The position numbers and the translations under genes are program-made. The notes beneath the pieces were generated by a model that saw nothing but the letters and a program-made list of their open reading frames with translations, was not told the DNA's origin and ran no database searches. Below, one piece after another: positions 17,632 to 25,106 of a stretch of 64,000 bases of DNA (its first letter is position 1; every line of letters begins with the position of its first letter). Source of the stretch: an uncultured Lachnospiraceae bacterium (GTDB taxonomy: Bacteria; Bacillota; Clostridia; Lachnospirales; Lachnospiraceae); assembly GCA_947567595.1 (NCBI GenBank), contig CANOMQ010000012.1, positions 1-64,000 of the forward strand, in the 5' to 3' direction.

Positions 17632-18225
17632 CTACCCTTCATAGTACTGGCTTCTAAGACTATCATATTCCGTCTGTATTTTAATCAGTGTCTTCGTATC
17701 CCCGCATTTGTTGTCAGGGTGGAAAATCTTTAACAGCTCCTTATAACGCTTCCTGAGCGCAAGCTCACTATCCACCCCACGGAAAAAGCTTGTCCCGTCG
17801 TAAGCTTCTGACGCACCTCCATACGAATGTACATTCGACCTCGTGCTGGCACCCGACATCTTCTGTCTTCTGTATTTGCTCCGCTCATGCTCAAAATTCA
17901 GCTTTTCACACTCCAGCGCCTTTCTGTCAAGGTCAAGCTGATGATATGCGTCCTCTATGATTTTCAGTTTCTTCGCAATAAATGCCTCATTGTCGTTAAA
18001 CCGTTTTTTGATTGCCTCTTCCCTGATGCTCAGGGCATTCTTTTCGCGCTCAAGCTCCTGCTTAATCTCCATCAGCTCATGGTTGAACTCCATCAGCTCG
18101 TCCCGCCTTGCCTGTATCCTTACCTGCTCCTGAAACATCCACGTCTTTAATTTCCTGACATCATCAGGCGTCTCGTCCTCGCCTCTCTTAAGTTCTTCTT
18201 CAAACTCCACCATACCAATAACCAT
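17632..18225 (-). CDS. Coiled-coil protein with a C-terminal J-domain-like region
   Basis: A 197-residue soluble protein. Residues about 5-120 are charged and heptad-rich (RDELMEFNHELMEIKQELER and onward), a long coiled coil. A short linker rich in Ser and Gly follows. The C-terminal 45 residues (LALRKRYKELLKIFHPDNKC...EYDSLRSQY) look like helices II-III of a DnaJ domain including the HPD tripeptide that stimulates DnaK. J-domains are usually N-terminal, so this order is uncommon. The start is at 18225, with an ATG at 18213 as alternative. Partner and function are unknown; a DnaK adaptor is an inference from HPD alone. Confidence 0.75.
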   Translation of the reverse strand: MVIGMVEFEEELKRGEDETPDDVRKLKTWMFQEQVRIQARRDELMEFNHELMEIKQELEREKNALSIREEAIKKRFNDNEAFIAKKLKIIEDAYHQLDLDRKALECEKLNFEHERSKYRRQKMSGASTRSNVHSYGGASEAYDGTSFFRGVDSELALRKRYKELLKIFHPDNKCGDTKTLIKIQTEYDSLRSQYYEG

Positions 18226-18285
18226 GCCTTTCTTTCCACTAAATTATCTTTGAAATTTGAATTTATCGCTGCCAAAATCCATACA

Positions 18286-18429
18286 TCAACAATTACAGTT
18301 AAAAAGATTATATCCGACTATAATAAAAATCGCAACCAGTATCAATCCAATCCATGTATTTCCGACCACCAGCATAAAGAGCATACCGAACGCAAAACAT
18401 AGAACAGAAAATCCGATAAGCCTTTTCAT
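18286..18429 (-). CDS. Small membrane protein, 47 residues, unknown
   Basis: A short minus-strand frame starting MKRLIGFSVLCFAFGMLFML and ending VGYNLFNCNC, with two hydrophobic segments (about 5-21 and 26-41) split by GNTW and a Cys-rich end. Similar small two-helix proteins are, from memory, common as hypotheticals in Clostridia. The ribosome binding site is weak (GGAG 13 bases upstream). It lies between gerW and the J-domain-like gene with the same orientation. Confidence 0.55.
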   Translation of the reverse strand: MKRLIGFSVLCFAFGMLFMLVVGNTWIGLILVAIFIIVGYNLFNCNC

Positions 18430-18491
18430 ATCTTTATGATTACTCCGGCATTGTTCTATTTACTATCCATTATATGCGCACTGGCGTTCAA

Positions 18492-18878
18492 TTATTTGTC
18501 TTCCGGAAATGCCACCTGAATTGCCTCTTCGTCATCCGGCATATCATTCTTTGATGTAAAACGATCCAACAAGTCCGGAACCATATCCACAATCTTGTTG
18601 ACCGTATCCTGATTTTTGATATTGACAAGTCTTACCTGTCCGTTTTTGATGACAAGCACCGCGCTCGGCGACATCTTTCCAGACATTCCGCCTGCGCCGC
18701 CGTTCTTTTTATCCTGTGATGACGCACCCGCGCCCACGCCAAAGGAAACGTCCACCAATGGGACAATAATCGTATCGCCAATCTGTGTCGGCTCCCCTAC
18801 GACTGTTTTCGAAGACAGGAATGTCTCCATTCCCTTCATCATGGAATTAATCACACCATTAAAATTGTTTTCAGACAT
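18492..18878 (-). CDS. GerW family sporulation protein (YtfJ)
   Basis: A 128-residue GerW/YtfJ protein: VVGEPTQIGDTIIVPLVDVS, then a Gly-rich stretch, then SPSAVLVIKNGQVRL. In Bacillus GerW is a spore inner membrane protein needed for L-alanine germination. The ATG at 18878 has GGAGG 10 bases upstream; the frame from 18908 is an over-extension. It is paired with a DUF2953 gene upstream, as ytfI-ytfJ are in Bacillus. This implies a spore-forming ancestry, though the gene also persists in non-spore-formers. Confidence 0.93.
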   Translation of the reverse strand: MSENNFNGVINSMMKGMETFLSSKTVVGEPTQIGDTIIVPLVDVSFGVGAGASSQDKKNGGAGGMSGKMSPSAVLVIKNGQVRLVNIKNQDTVNKIVDMVPDLLDRFTSKNDMPDDEEAIQVAFPEDK

Positions 18879-18916
18879 CACTATGAAACCTCCAAAATCA
18901 TTAATCAATTATGCGC

Positions 18917-19924
18917 CTAAAGATTAAGCTGTTTACGAAGCCGCTTTATGTTTTTATCCGTCAGAAAAAGCCATGCAGTCCACAAAAGAACATAAATATG
19001 AATCCTTCCCTTAAAGGAAAAGCTGCCTTCCACGATTTCATGCTCAAATTCCGGACAGATTTCAATTCTTCCCATATGCCACGGGTAAAGCATTCCGCAC
19101 ACAGCAAGCGCATTTCCCAGCACGGCAGGATCTTCAAAGCCTAAATGCAGCTTCACCGAATACTTTTTCGGACAGATATTTTTCAAAATCCGTAAAAACT
19201 GTTTTTTGCATAGCCCGAATGCCTGCTTTGTGCTTTCCTGTTGTAATAATTCCAAGTAATATCTTATGTTATCCTTAATCTTTTTCATTATAACATATAT
19301 TCTTTGGAATGTGAACTTAATATTTTCAAAAAATTTAATAAATTTCATTAAAATTTTCTGAATTTTCTGAAAAATCGTCGTTTTATCAGTTTTTTTCTGT
19401 TGCTGCTCGGGCATCTCGGCTTCATCTGCTGCCCGTTCTGCCTCCTGCTGCATTGGTTCGCTGTTTTCTGCGTTTTCGTTTTGTTTTGCTGCACGCTCCT
19501 TGCTGTCGTTTTCTGTTGTATCAGCGATTGTATCTGCCGTATTCTTTACCGTATCATTTTCGTTCGGTTCCGCCGCATTGTCAGCTACAGATGCCGCCTG
19601 AATTTGCGGCTCCTCTTCATTTACCCTACGCTTTTTTTTCTGCCTGCGTCCCCGTTTTCTCAGATTGTCAAAAACCGGAATGCCAAACAGCCTTGCACGG
19701 ATATGGAATGGCTGGTCATTCTGATACCGGACTGTTACGCAGATAATCCCGACAAGCCAGCTCACCCTTCCCAGCAAATCCGCCTTCTGCTGCGCATAGC
19801 TGCCGCCTGCCCGATACCGCACAGGCACAAACAGCACAAGCAATGCGAGTGATGCAATTATTCCAAGCAGAACCAAAAAAATGATTCCGATTACCTTCAA
19901 TATGGTTAATATTATTGACACCAT
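18917..19924 (-). CDS. DUF2953 domain-containing membrane protein
   Basis: A 335-residue protein with one or two N-terminal membrane segments (about 3-35), then a conserved FVPVRYR..G strand and LGRVSWLVGI typical of DUF2953. A low-complexity charged insert rich in Glu, Asn and Ala (about 95-185) and a C-terminal domain (PKKYSVKLHLGFEDPAVLG) follow. Function unknown; linked to sporulation genes through its GerW partner 38 bases downstream. Confidence 0.85.
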   Translation of the reverse strand: MVSIILTILKVIGIIFLVLLGIIASLALLVLFVPVRYRAGGSYAQQKADLLGRVSWLVGIICVTVRYQNDQPFHIRARLFGIPVFDNLRKRGRRQKKKRRVNEEEPQIQAASVADNAAEPNENDTVKNTADTIADTTENDSKERAAKQNENAENSEPMQQEAERAADEAEMPEQQQKKTDKTTIFQKIQKILMKFIKFFENIKFTFQRIYVIMKKIKDNIRYYLELLQQESTKQAFGLCKKQFLRILKNICPKKYSVKLHLGFEDPAVLGNALAVCGMLYPWHMGRIEICPEFEHEIVEGSFSFKGRIHIYVLLWTAWLFLTDKNIKRLRKQLNL

Positions 19925-19942
19925 ATAAACCCTCTTATTCCT

Positions 19943-20263
19943 TTATGCCCTGCGGGTTTTAAAAAATTCCTTGACATCATACCCTCCTGTCAACTGGTAG
20001 ACATCTTCCAAGATATTGGTCACCAGTGTCACTGCCTCCCCATAGCCCGCGGCAATCCCCACTATGTATGGCATATTCGCTTTTTTCCTATAATACTTCT
20101 GTTTTAACATACCACTGTGGTATATTTCAAGCAAATCTTTGTTTTTTGCCAAAGAAATTACATAAATCATGGGCTGCGGACGTCCTGTGCGCAATTTCCA
20201 CTTGATTTTCCTTTGCTTATCCTTTAAAGAAGGGCTTAAGTACAAGCTTTTGCAAAAATGCAT
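19943..20263 (-). CDS. Conserved hypothetical protein
   Basis: A 106-residue soluble protein beginning MHFCKSLYLSPSLKDKQRKI with KLRTGRPQPMIYVISLA and PYIVGIAAGYGEAVTLV. From memory it is a common Lachnospiraceae hypothetical; no activity can be assigned. The ATG at 20263 has GGGAG 9 bases upstream, better than 20305. A good promoter (20313-20341) precedes it and it probably leads the transcript into DUF2953 and gerW. Confidence 0.8.
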   Translation of the reverse strand: MHFCKSLYLSPSLKDKQRKIKWKLRTGRPQPMIYVISLAKNKDLLEIYHSGMLKQKYYRKKANMPYIVGIAAGYGEAVTLVTNILEDVYQLTGGYDVKEFFKTRRA

Positions 20264-20312
20264 ACAAATCAACTCCCGTACTGCGGTTTCGCCTGTTTCG
20301 GACACTGGTTAT

Positions 20313-20341
20313 ATGATAGCACAACCTTCCAGTTTTTACAA
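20313..20341 (-). promoter_or_regulatory. Promoter for the hypothetical/DUF2953/gerW unit
   Basis: Minus strand TTGTAA (20341-20336), 17-base spacer, TATCAT (20318-20313). Confidence 0.65.
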
Positions 20342-20345
20342 ACGA

Positions 20346-20371
20346 AAAGAAGGTCATCTGACCTTCTTTTG
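20346..20371 (-). terminator. Terminator after the Nudix gene
   Basis: AAAAGAAGGTCA / TGACCTTCTTTT hairpin, symmetric enough to act on both strands, 22 bases after the Nudix stop. Confidence 0.85.
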
Positions 20372-20392
20372 TAATAAGTGTCATTTTCCACA

Positions 20393-20839
20393 TTACCGCG
20401 GTTTTATCCACTGTTTATTTTTCCTAAGATTTAAATATTCCTGATATGCCTGTCCCAAAATCTGCTTCTCATTGGAAAATTTAAGCAAGTGATAGGCTTC
20501 GTGGTATTTATAATAGCCTGAGTCAACAAAATATTCTTCGCGTTGGGGCTTCGAGTAGTAATTATCTGCCATCATCAGATACCAGTGAACCTCCTTTTCA
20601 ACAGTATCCTGCGGTACATTAAAGGAATATTCGCTTTTACCGATATATTTCATCACAGATGCCTTTACACCTGTCTCTTCAAAAACCTCCCTCAGTGCAG
20701 TCTCTACATGTTTTTCCCCGCTCTCCACGGTTCCCTTCGGAAGAACCCAGCCCTCATACCGATTCTTAAAGTTTTTATACAGGAGAAGGATCTTTCCCCT
20801 GAATATAACCACGCCTCCACAACTAATAGCCTCAATCAT
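20393..20839 (-). CDS. Nudix hydrolase
   Basis: A 148-residue Nudix protein with the full box G-x5-E-x7-REVFEETGV (GTVESGEKHVETALREVFEE, then TG). It hydrolyses a nucleoside diphosphate linked to another moiety; the layout (ISCGGVVIF... WVLPKG) resembles the Ap4A/dNTP-type subfamily, but the substrate cannot be read from sequence. The start has AGGAGG. It is the last gene of the CheX/CheY/Nudix transcript. Confidence 0.93.
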   Translation of the reverse strand: MIEAISCGGVVIFRGKILLLYKNFKNRYEGWVLPKGTVESGEKHVETALREVFEETGVKASVMKYIGKSEYSFNVPQDTVEKEVHWYLMMADNYYSKPQREEYFVDSGYYKYHEAYHLLKFSNEKQILGQAYQEYLNLRKNKQWIKPR

Positions 20840-20866
20840 GGCGTTTCCTCCTAAATGGTGTATGAG

Positions 20867-21223
20867 CTATCGAATACTTCCCATAATGCTGATAATCTGA
20901 TCCGTCTCAAAGGGCTTTGTCACAAACTCCGCTGCGCCAAGCTTGATTGCGTCAAGCATCTTCCCCTTTTGTCCGGCTGCTGTTACCATTATGACCTTTG
21001 CGTCAGGATCATATTCCTTAATTTTGACAAGCGTTTCAATCCCGTCCATGACAGGCATCGTGATGTCAAGTGTCACAAAGTCAGGACGCAGCTCGCAGTA
21101 TTTATCGTAGCCGTCCTGTCCGTCTTCCGCCTCGGCAACCACCTCATAGCCGTTTTTTGTCAGAATATTTTTCAATATCGACCTTGAGGTCTTGGAATCG
21201 TCAATTATCATAACTGTGCTCAT
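20867..21223 (-). CDS. CheY-like single-domain response regulator
   Basis: A 118-residue receiver domain: MIDDSKTSR (acidic pair), FVTLDITMP (phosphoacceptor Asp), VMVTAAGQ (Thr/Ala switch) and FVTKPF (Lys). No output domain. It lies 44 bases after a CheX-like gene, so it may serve chemotaxis or a signalling branch in which the CheX-like protein dephosphorylates it. Confidence 0.95.
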   Translation of the reverse strand: MSTVMIIDDSKTSRSILKNILTKNGYEVVAEAEDGQDGYDKYCELRPDFVTLDITMPVMDGIETLVKIKEYDPDAKVIMVTAAGQKGKMLDAIKLGAAEFVTKPFETDQIISIMGSIR

Positions 21224-21267
21224 ATTTCAATCTCCTTATACTAAATAATCCTCTTTTTTTACTGAAC

Positions 21268-22140
21268 CTACTGATAGACCTCAAAAACCGCCCTGAGACT
21301 ATACCCGTTTGCATGAATGGGAATCACATAAAGCATTTCATTGCTGATAAAAGGCCCTTCCATCGAAAACTCCGGGGAATTCATGTCAATGGACATATTT
21401 TCATAGCTCATGTTTGTGGCAAACAGACCGTTTACGCAATTGATGAACTCGCCCACGCTGTCAAGCGCATCTTCCGTAACCGTAGCGTACGTATCCCCTG
21501 TAAAGTAATTCGCGATGGCGAGCAGACCGTCGTTTGACGCACTTATGTAAAATTTCATATGCATATCCCCAACAATCATCTGACACGCATACTTGTCCAG
21601 TTGAATGGAATGCGCCGTGTATGCCTTCTCAAGGTATACATCCTTGTCAATCAGCCGCCGCAGTGTCTGCACAAGCGTCTTGGTAAGCTCCTTGAGCTGG
21701 GACGATTTTAACGGCACGAAGATGTTGATGCACTGATCCAAGTCATCATGTATCAAGGCGCTGAGCTGGACGTCATTCAATTCCCGCTTCTGTTGGAATT
21801 CGTCCATTTCGTAATTAATGCTGTCATAGGTAACATATTCCTGATCCACGAGAAGCTGTGCAAACTTCATAAAATTATTGGACTCAAACGAAAGCAGCTC
21901 ATCAAGCTTATCGTCCGTAATCAATCCCTGATTCACAGCCATTTCGCCAAAGTGCTCCATTTCTTTGTCAATACTGTTCATAAGCTTTAGCACGGCAGTC
22001 GGCGTCATTACTTTTGTGATGACTGCAATGATTTCCACTCCTGCCTTAAATTCCTTTTTGACGGGAAGTAAGGTATTAAGCTGATCCATTGTAAGCTTTC
22101 CCTTTTCAACAAGGTAGTTTCCAAATAAGCGGTTAAGCAT
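21268..22140 (-). CDS. CheX-domain protein (putative CheY phosphatase)
   Basis: A 290-residue protein. The N-terminal half (LFGNYLVEKGKLTMDQLNTLL, then MAVNQGLITDDKLDELL) contains two copies of a helical repeat of the kind found in type IV pilus GspE N-terminal domains. The C-terminal half (about 150-290) resembles CheX: DALDSVGEFINCVNGLFATNMS with the E-x2-N phosphatase pattern. By family it would remove phosphate from CheY, and the next gene is a CheY. A promoter precedes it. Confidence 0.75.
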   Translation of the reverse strand: MLNRLFGNYLVEKGKLTMDQLNTLLPVKKEFKAGVEIIAVITKVMTPTAVLKLMNSIDKEMEHFGEMAVNQGLITDDKLDELLSFESNNFMKFAQLLVDQEYVTYDSINYEMDEFQQKRELNDVQLSALIHDDLDQCINIFVPLKSSQLKELTKTLVQTLRRLIDKDVYLEKAYTAHSIQLDKYACQMIVGDMHMKFYISASNDGLLAIANYFTGDTYATVTEDALDSVGEFINCVNGLFATNMSYENMSIDMNSPEFSMEGPFISNEMLYVIPIHANGYSLRAVFEVYQ

Positions 22141-22206
22141 ATTCTACGGCTCCCTTCTATTTCATACTCTTTGCAATTTGATTTTCACAAATGTACACCT
22201 AATACT

Positions 22207-22235
22207 ACTATACACCCTTTTGCAAAAAAATACAA
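22207..22235 (-). promoter_or_regulatory. Promoter for the CheX/CheY/Nudix unit
   Basis: Minus strand TTGTAT (22235-22230), 17-base spacer, TATAGT (22212-22207), about 67 bases before the CheX-like start. Confidence 0.7.
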
Positions 22236-22346
22236 AGTTTTATTGAAATTTTTTATGCAAATTTATATCATTTTTCAGACGCGCTCAGACATTTGTGCAA
22301 AGATACCCGTCAAAAGCGGCTTGTTCAGACCATTTTGCACAATTCC

Positions 22347-25106
22347 TTACTGCGTTTCGCCTCCGTCATAATAGCCGTCCAAAATCCGCCTTGCCACAGG
22401 AACCGCATACTCCCCGCCCGAGCCTGCGCCTTCCATGATGACCGTTATCTGAAGCGGTCTGTCCGTGTCATAGGTAAAGCCGGTAAACCATGCGTGGGAG
22501 TCTGAATTGGAATTGTACTCCGCAGAGCCTGTTTTCCCCGCCGCACTGTAGCTGTCGCTCTTTAGGCGGGTGCCTGTCCCGTCCGTCACCACGGTGCGCA
22601 TAAGCTGTTTTAAGGTATCCGACTCCTGCGCACTGATAAACGTGCCCAAGGATTTTGGTTCAAACGAGGTGACAATTTCCCCGTCGGCATTTTCAACAGA
22701 CTCGATGATATACGGCTGCATCATCTCGCCGCCGTTTGCAATCATTGCCGTCACCATTGCAAGATGAAGCGGTGTCATCTGCGTCTGCCCCTGACCGATG
22801 GAGGTCTGTATCATATCGCTGTCACTGCTTACCATGTTTTCCGAAATGCTGCTCTTATTAGAGATAAAATCCACCGGAAGCGCTTGGTTAAAGTAAAGCG
22901 TGTCAAGCAGCTTCTGAAACTGGTTCCTGTCAAGCGAAAGCCCGATGCTTGCAAAGGACGAATTGCAGGATTTGCCAAAGGAAAGCGAAAAATCCACTTT
23001 CCCATGCCTTGTGCCATGAAAACAGTTGATGACATTTTCCCCGTTCCTGTATTGACCATTGCAGTCAAATGTATAATTCTCATAATCATACGGATTTTCG
23101 CGGATATATTCCAGCGCCGTAAAAATCTTAAAGGTAGAGCCCGGCGGATAAAGCCCCTGTGTCACCCGGTTTACAAGCACGGAGCTCTCCTCGTCCGCAA
23201 TCAGCTCCTCCCAGATATCGCTGATGGTATTGGGATCAAAATCGGGCTTTGACACCATTGCGAGGATTTTTCCCGTTTCAGGCTCCGTAATGATTACGGC
23301 ACCCTCATACAGTCCGAGCGCATCATACGCGAGCTTTTGCAGCCTTGTATCAAGCGTTGTGACAACTGTATTGCCCATGTGCTTTTCATCGGCAAGGTCG
23401 TCGGAAAGCTTGCTGTTTAACGACACATTGGAGGACACAAGGTACATGTTCGCATTCTGCTCCACGCCCATCCTGCCGTTTGTCGCATAGCCTATCGCAT
23501 GGGAAAACAGCTTGGCATACGGGTAATAGCGTTCATTTCCATCTGCGAGCGTCGTCGCGAGCACCTGCCCGTCTGCCGCAAGGATATCGCCGCGTATCGT
23601 TTTCTGCGCAAGGATTTCCTGCCGCTTTGTGTTATAGGTATTGTTAATCACCTTCGGGCTGTCATAGTGTACAAAATGTGTCAGGTAAACACAAATGCCC
23701 GCAAAGAGCGCCACAAATACACCTGCCGCCGTGTTCATATACCGTTTCGGGATATACGGCACAAAGGCATCTTCGTCCTCCTCGGAATTTTCCCCTTCAT
23801 ATTCCAAAAGCACATCATGATTGATATAAAAGCCCTGCACCACGGAAAGCATCATGACCGACGCCAAAACCGAGCTGCCGCCATAGCTGATGAGCGGAAG
23901 CGTCACCCCCGTAAGCGGGATAAACTTCGTGTTTCCGCCAATTGTCAAAAAGAGCTGTGAAACATACATGATGCCAAGCCCGTAAGACGCATACTTGACA
24001 AAAGGCTCCTGACACGAATGCGCCACACGCACAATCTCCAAAAACAGATTGACGCAGATTGCAATCAGGCAGATGCCAAACAAAACGCCGTATTCCTCGC
24101 ATACCGCAGAAAAGATAAAATCCTGCTCCACGTAGGGAATGGAGCTTGGACTGCCCGCGTCAATGCCCATTCCAAACCAGCCGCCCGTACCGATGCCAAA
24201 CAAGGACTGCGCAATCTGATACCCCGTCGCGTTGATGTCATTCCACGGGTCAAGCCACGCCTCCACGCGCACGCGCACATGGGAAAACAGAAAATAGGAA
24301 ATATAGGAAGCCGCCGCCCCTCCTGCAAGCCCCGCAATCACGTAGCGTACCTTTCTCGTCGCCACAAACAGCATAATGACATAGGTCATAAAGTAAATCA
24401 GCGCACTTCCCAAGTCCTTGGACGCCACGAGAATGAGCACATGCGCCGCCGCAAGCACTGCCGATAACAGGATATGGTAAAAATGCTTTGCCCTTGCCAA
24501 AATACAGGCAAGAAAAAGCACGTAGATGATTTTCACAAATTCCGAGGGCTGAAAGCTTAGACCAAATATGGAAAACGAGAGCTTTGAGCCGTTTACAAAC
24601 CTGCCCCTGATTAAAACCGCCCCTAAAATGATAATCCCCGCAGCCGCAAATAAAAGCTCACAGCGTTTGATGAGCTTAAACTGTTTCATAAATGAGGGCA
24701 CAATCAGCCCGATTACCAAGGACACTGCCACAATCAGGAACTGGCGCATGGAGCGGGTAAGCGAAAGGCGCGTCAAAATCACAAAGCCGATGGACAAAAG
24801 CATGGCAACATGGTTTAATATCAGCCTGTCCGACTTGGGATAAATCGCCCGCATAAGCACCAGATAGGCAAACACGGCAAGCATCTGGAACACGGGGAAA
24901 AACAGATAGGTAAAGTCCTGCCTTGATGAGAGCAGGACGAGGCTGCTTGTGATATGGTTCACGAAAATCATGATAAACTGGATCACAAACAAAAAGCCCT
25001 TGCGGGATTTGTCGTCCCACCGCAGCGCAATGTAGCTTGTCACCGTATATAAGAAAATATTGATGACCAAGATATATTTGGATAGTTCGATGATTGCCTT
25101 TAACAT
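22347..25106 (-). CDS. FtsW/RodA glycosyltransferase fused to a class B PBP transpeptidase
   Basis: A 919-residue fusion. Residues about 1-430 are polytopic membrane SEDS sequence (FQPSEFVKIIYVLFLA, then PLISYGGSSVLASV). After a further membrane segment (about 455-475) comes a penicillin-binding domain with PPGSTFK (active-site Ser-x-x-Lys), SCNSSF (SxN) and GKTGSAE (KTG). SEDS proteins polymerise lipid II and PBPs cross-link, so the single chain carries both peptidoglycan steps. Normally the two are separate genes. Its ATG follows the U32 stop with no gap, so it is in the zapA-U32 operon, which suits a division role. Confidence 0.93.
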   Translation of the reverse strand: MLKAIIELSKYILVINIFLYTVTSYIALRWDDKSRKGFLFVIQFIMIFVNHITSSLVLLSSRQDFTYLFFPVFQMLAVFAYLVLMRAIYPKSDRLILNHVAMLLSIGFVILTRLSLTRSMRQFLIVAVSLVIGLIVPSFMKQFKLIKRCELLFAAAGIIILGAVLIRGRFVNGSKLSFSIFGLSFQPSEFVKIIYVLFLACILARAKHFYHILLSAVLAAAHVLILVASKDLGSALIYFMTYVIMLFVATRKVRYVIAGLAGGAAASYISYFLFSHVRVRVEAWLDPWNDINATGYQIAQSLFGIGTGGWFGMGIDAGSPSSIPYVEQDFIFSAVCEEYGVLFGICLIAICVNLFLEIVRVAHSCQEPFVKYASYGLGIMYVSQLFLTIGGNTKFIPLTGVTLPLISYGGSSVLASVMMLSVVQGFYINHDVLLEYEGENSEEDEDAFVPYIPKRYMNTAAGVFVALFAGICVYLTHFVHYDSPKVINNTYNTKRQEILAQKTIRGDILAADGQVLATTLADGNERYYPYAKLFSHAIGYATNGRMGVEQNANMYLVSSNVSLNSKLSDDLADEKHMGNTVVTTLDTRLQKLAYDALGLYEGAVIITEPETGKILAMVSKPDFDPNTISDIWEELIADEESSVLVNRVTQGLYPPGSTFKIFTALEYIRENPYDYENYTFDCNGQYRNGENVINCFHGTRHGKVDFSLSFGKSCNSSFASIGLSLDRNQFQKLLDTLYFNQALPVDFISNKSSISENMVSSDSDMIQTSIGQGQTQMTPLHLAMVTAMIANGGEMMQPYIIESVENADGEIVTSFEPKSLGTFISAQESDTLKQLMRTVVTDGTGTRLKSDSYSAAGKTGSAEYNSNSDSHAWFTGFTYDTDRPLQITVIMEGAGSGGEYAVPVARRILDGYYDGGETQ

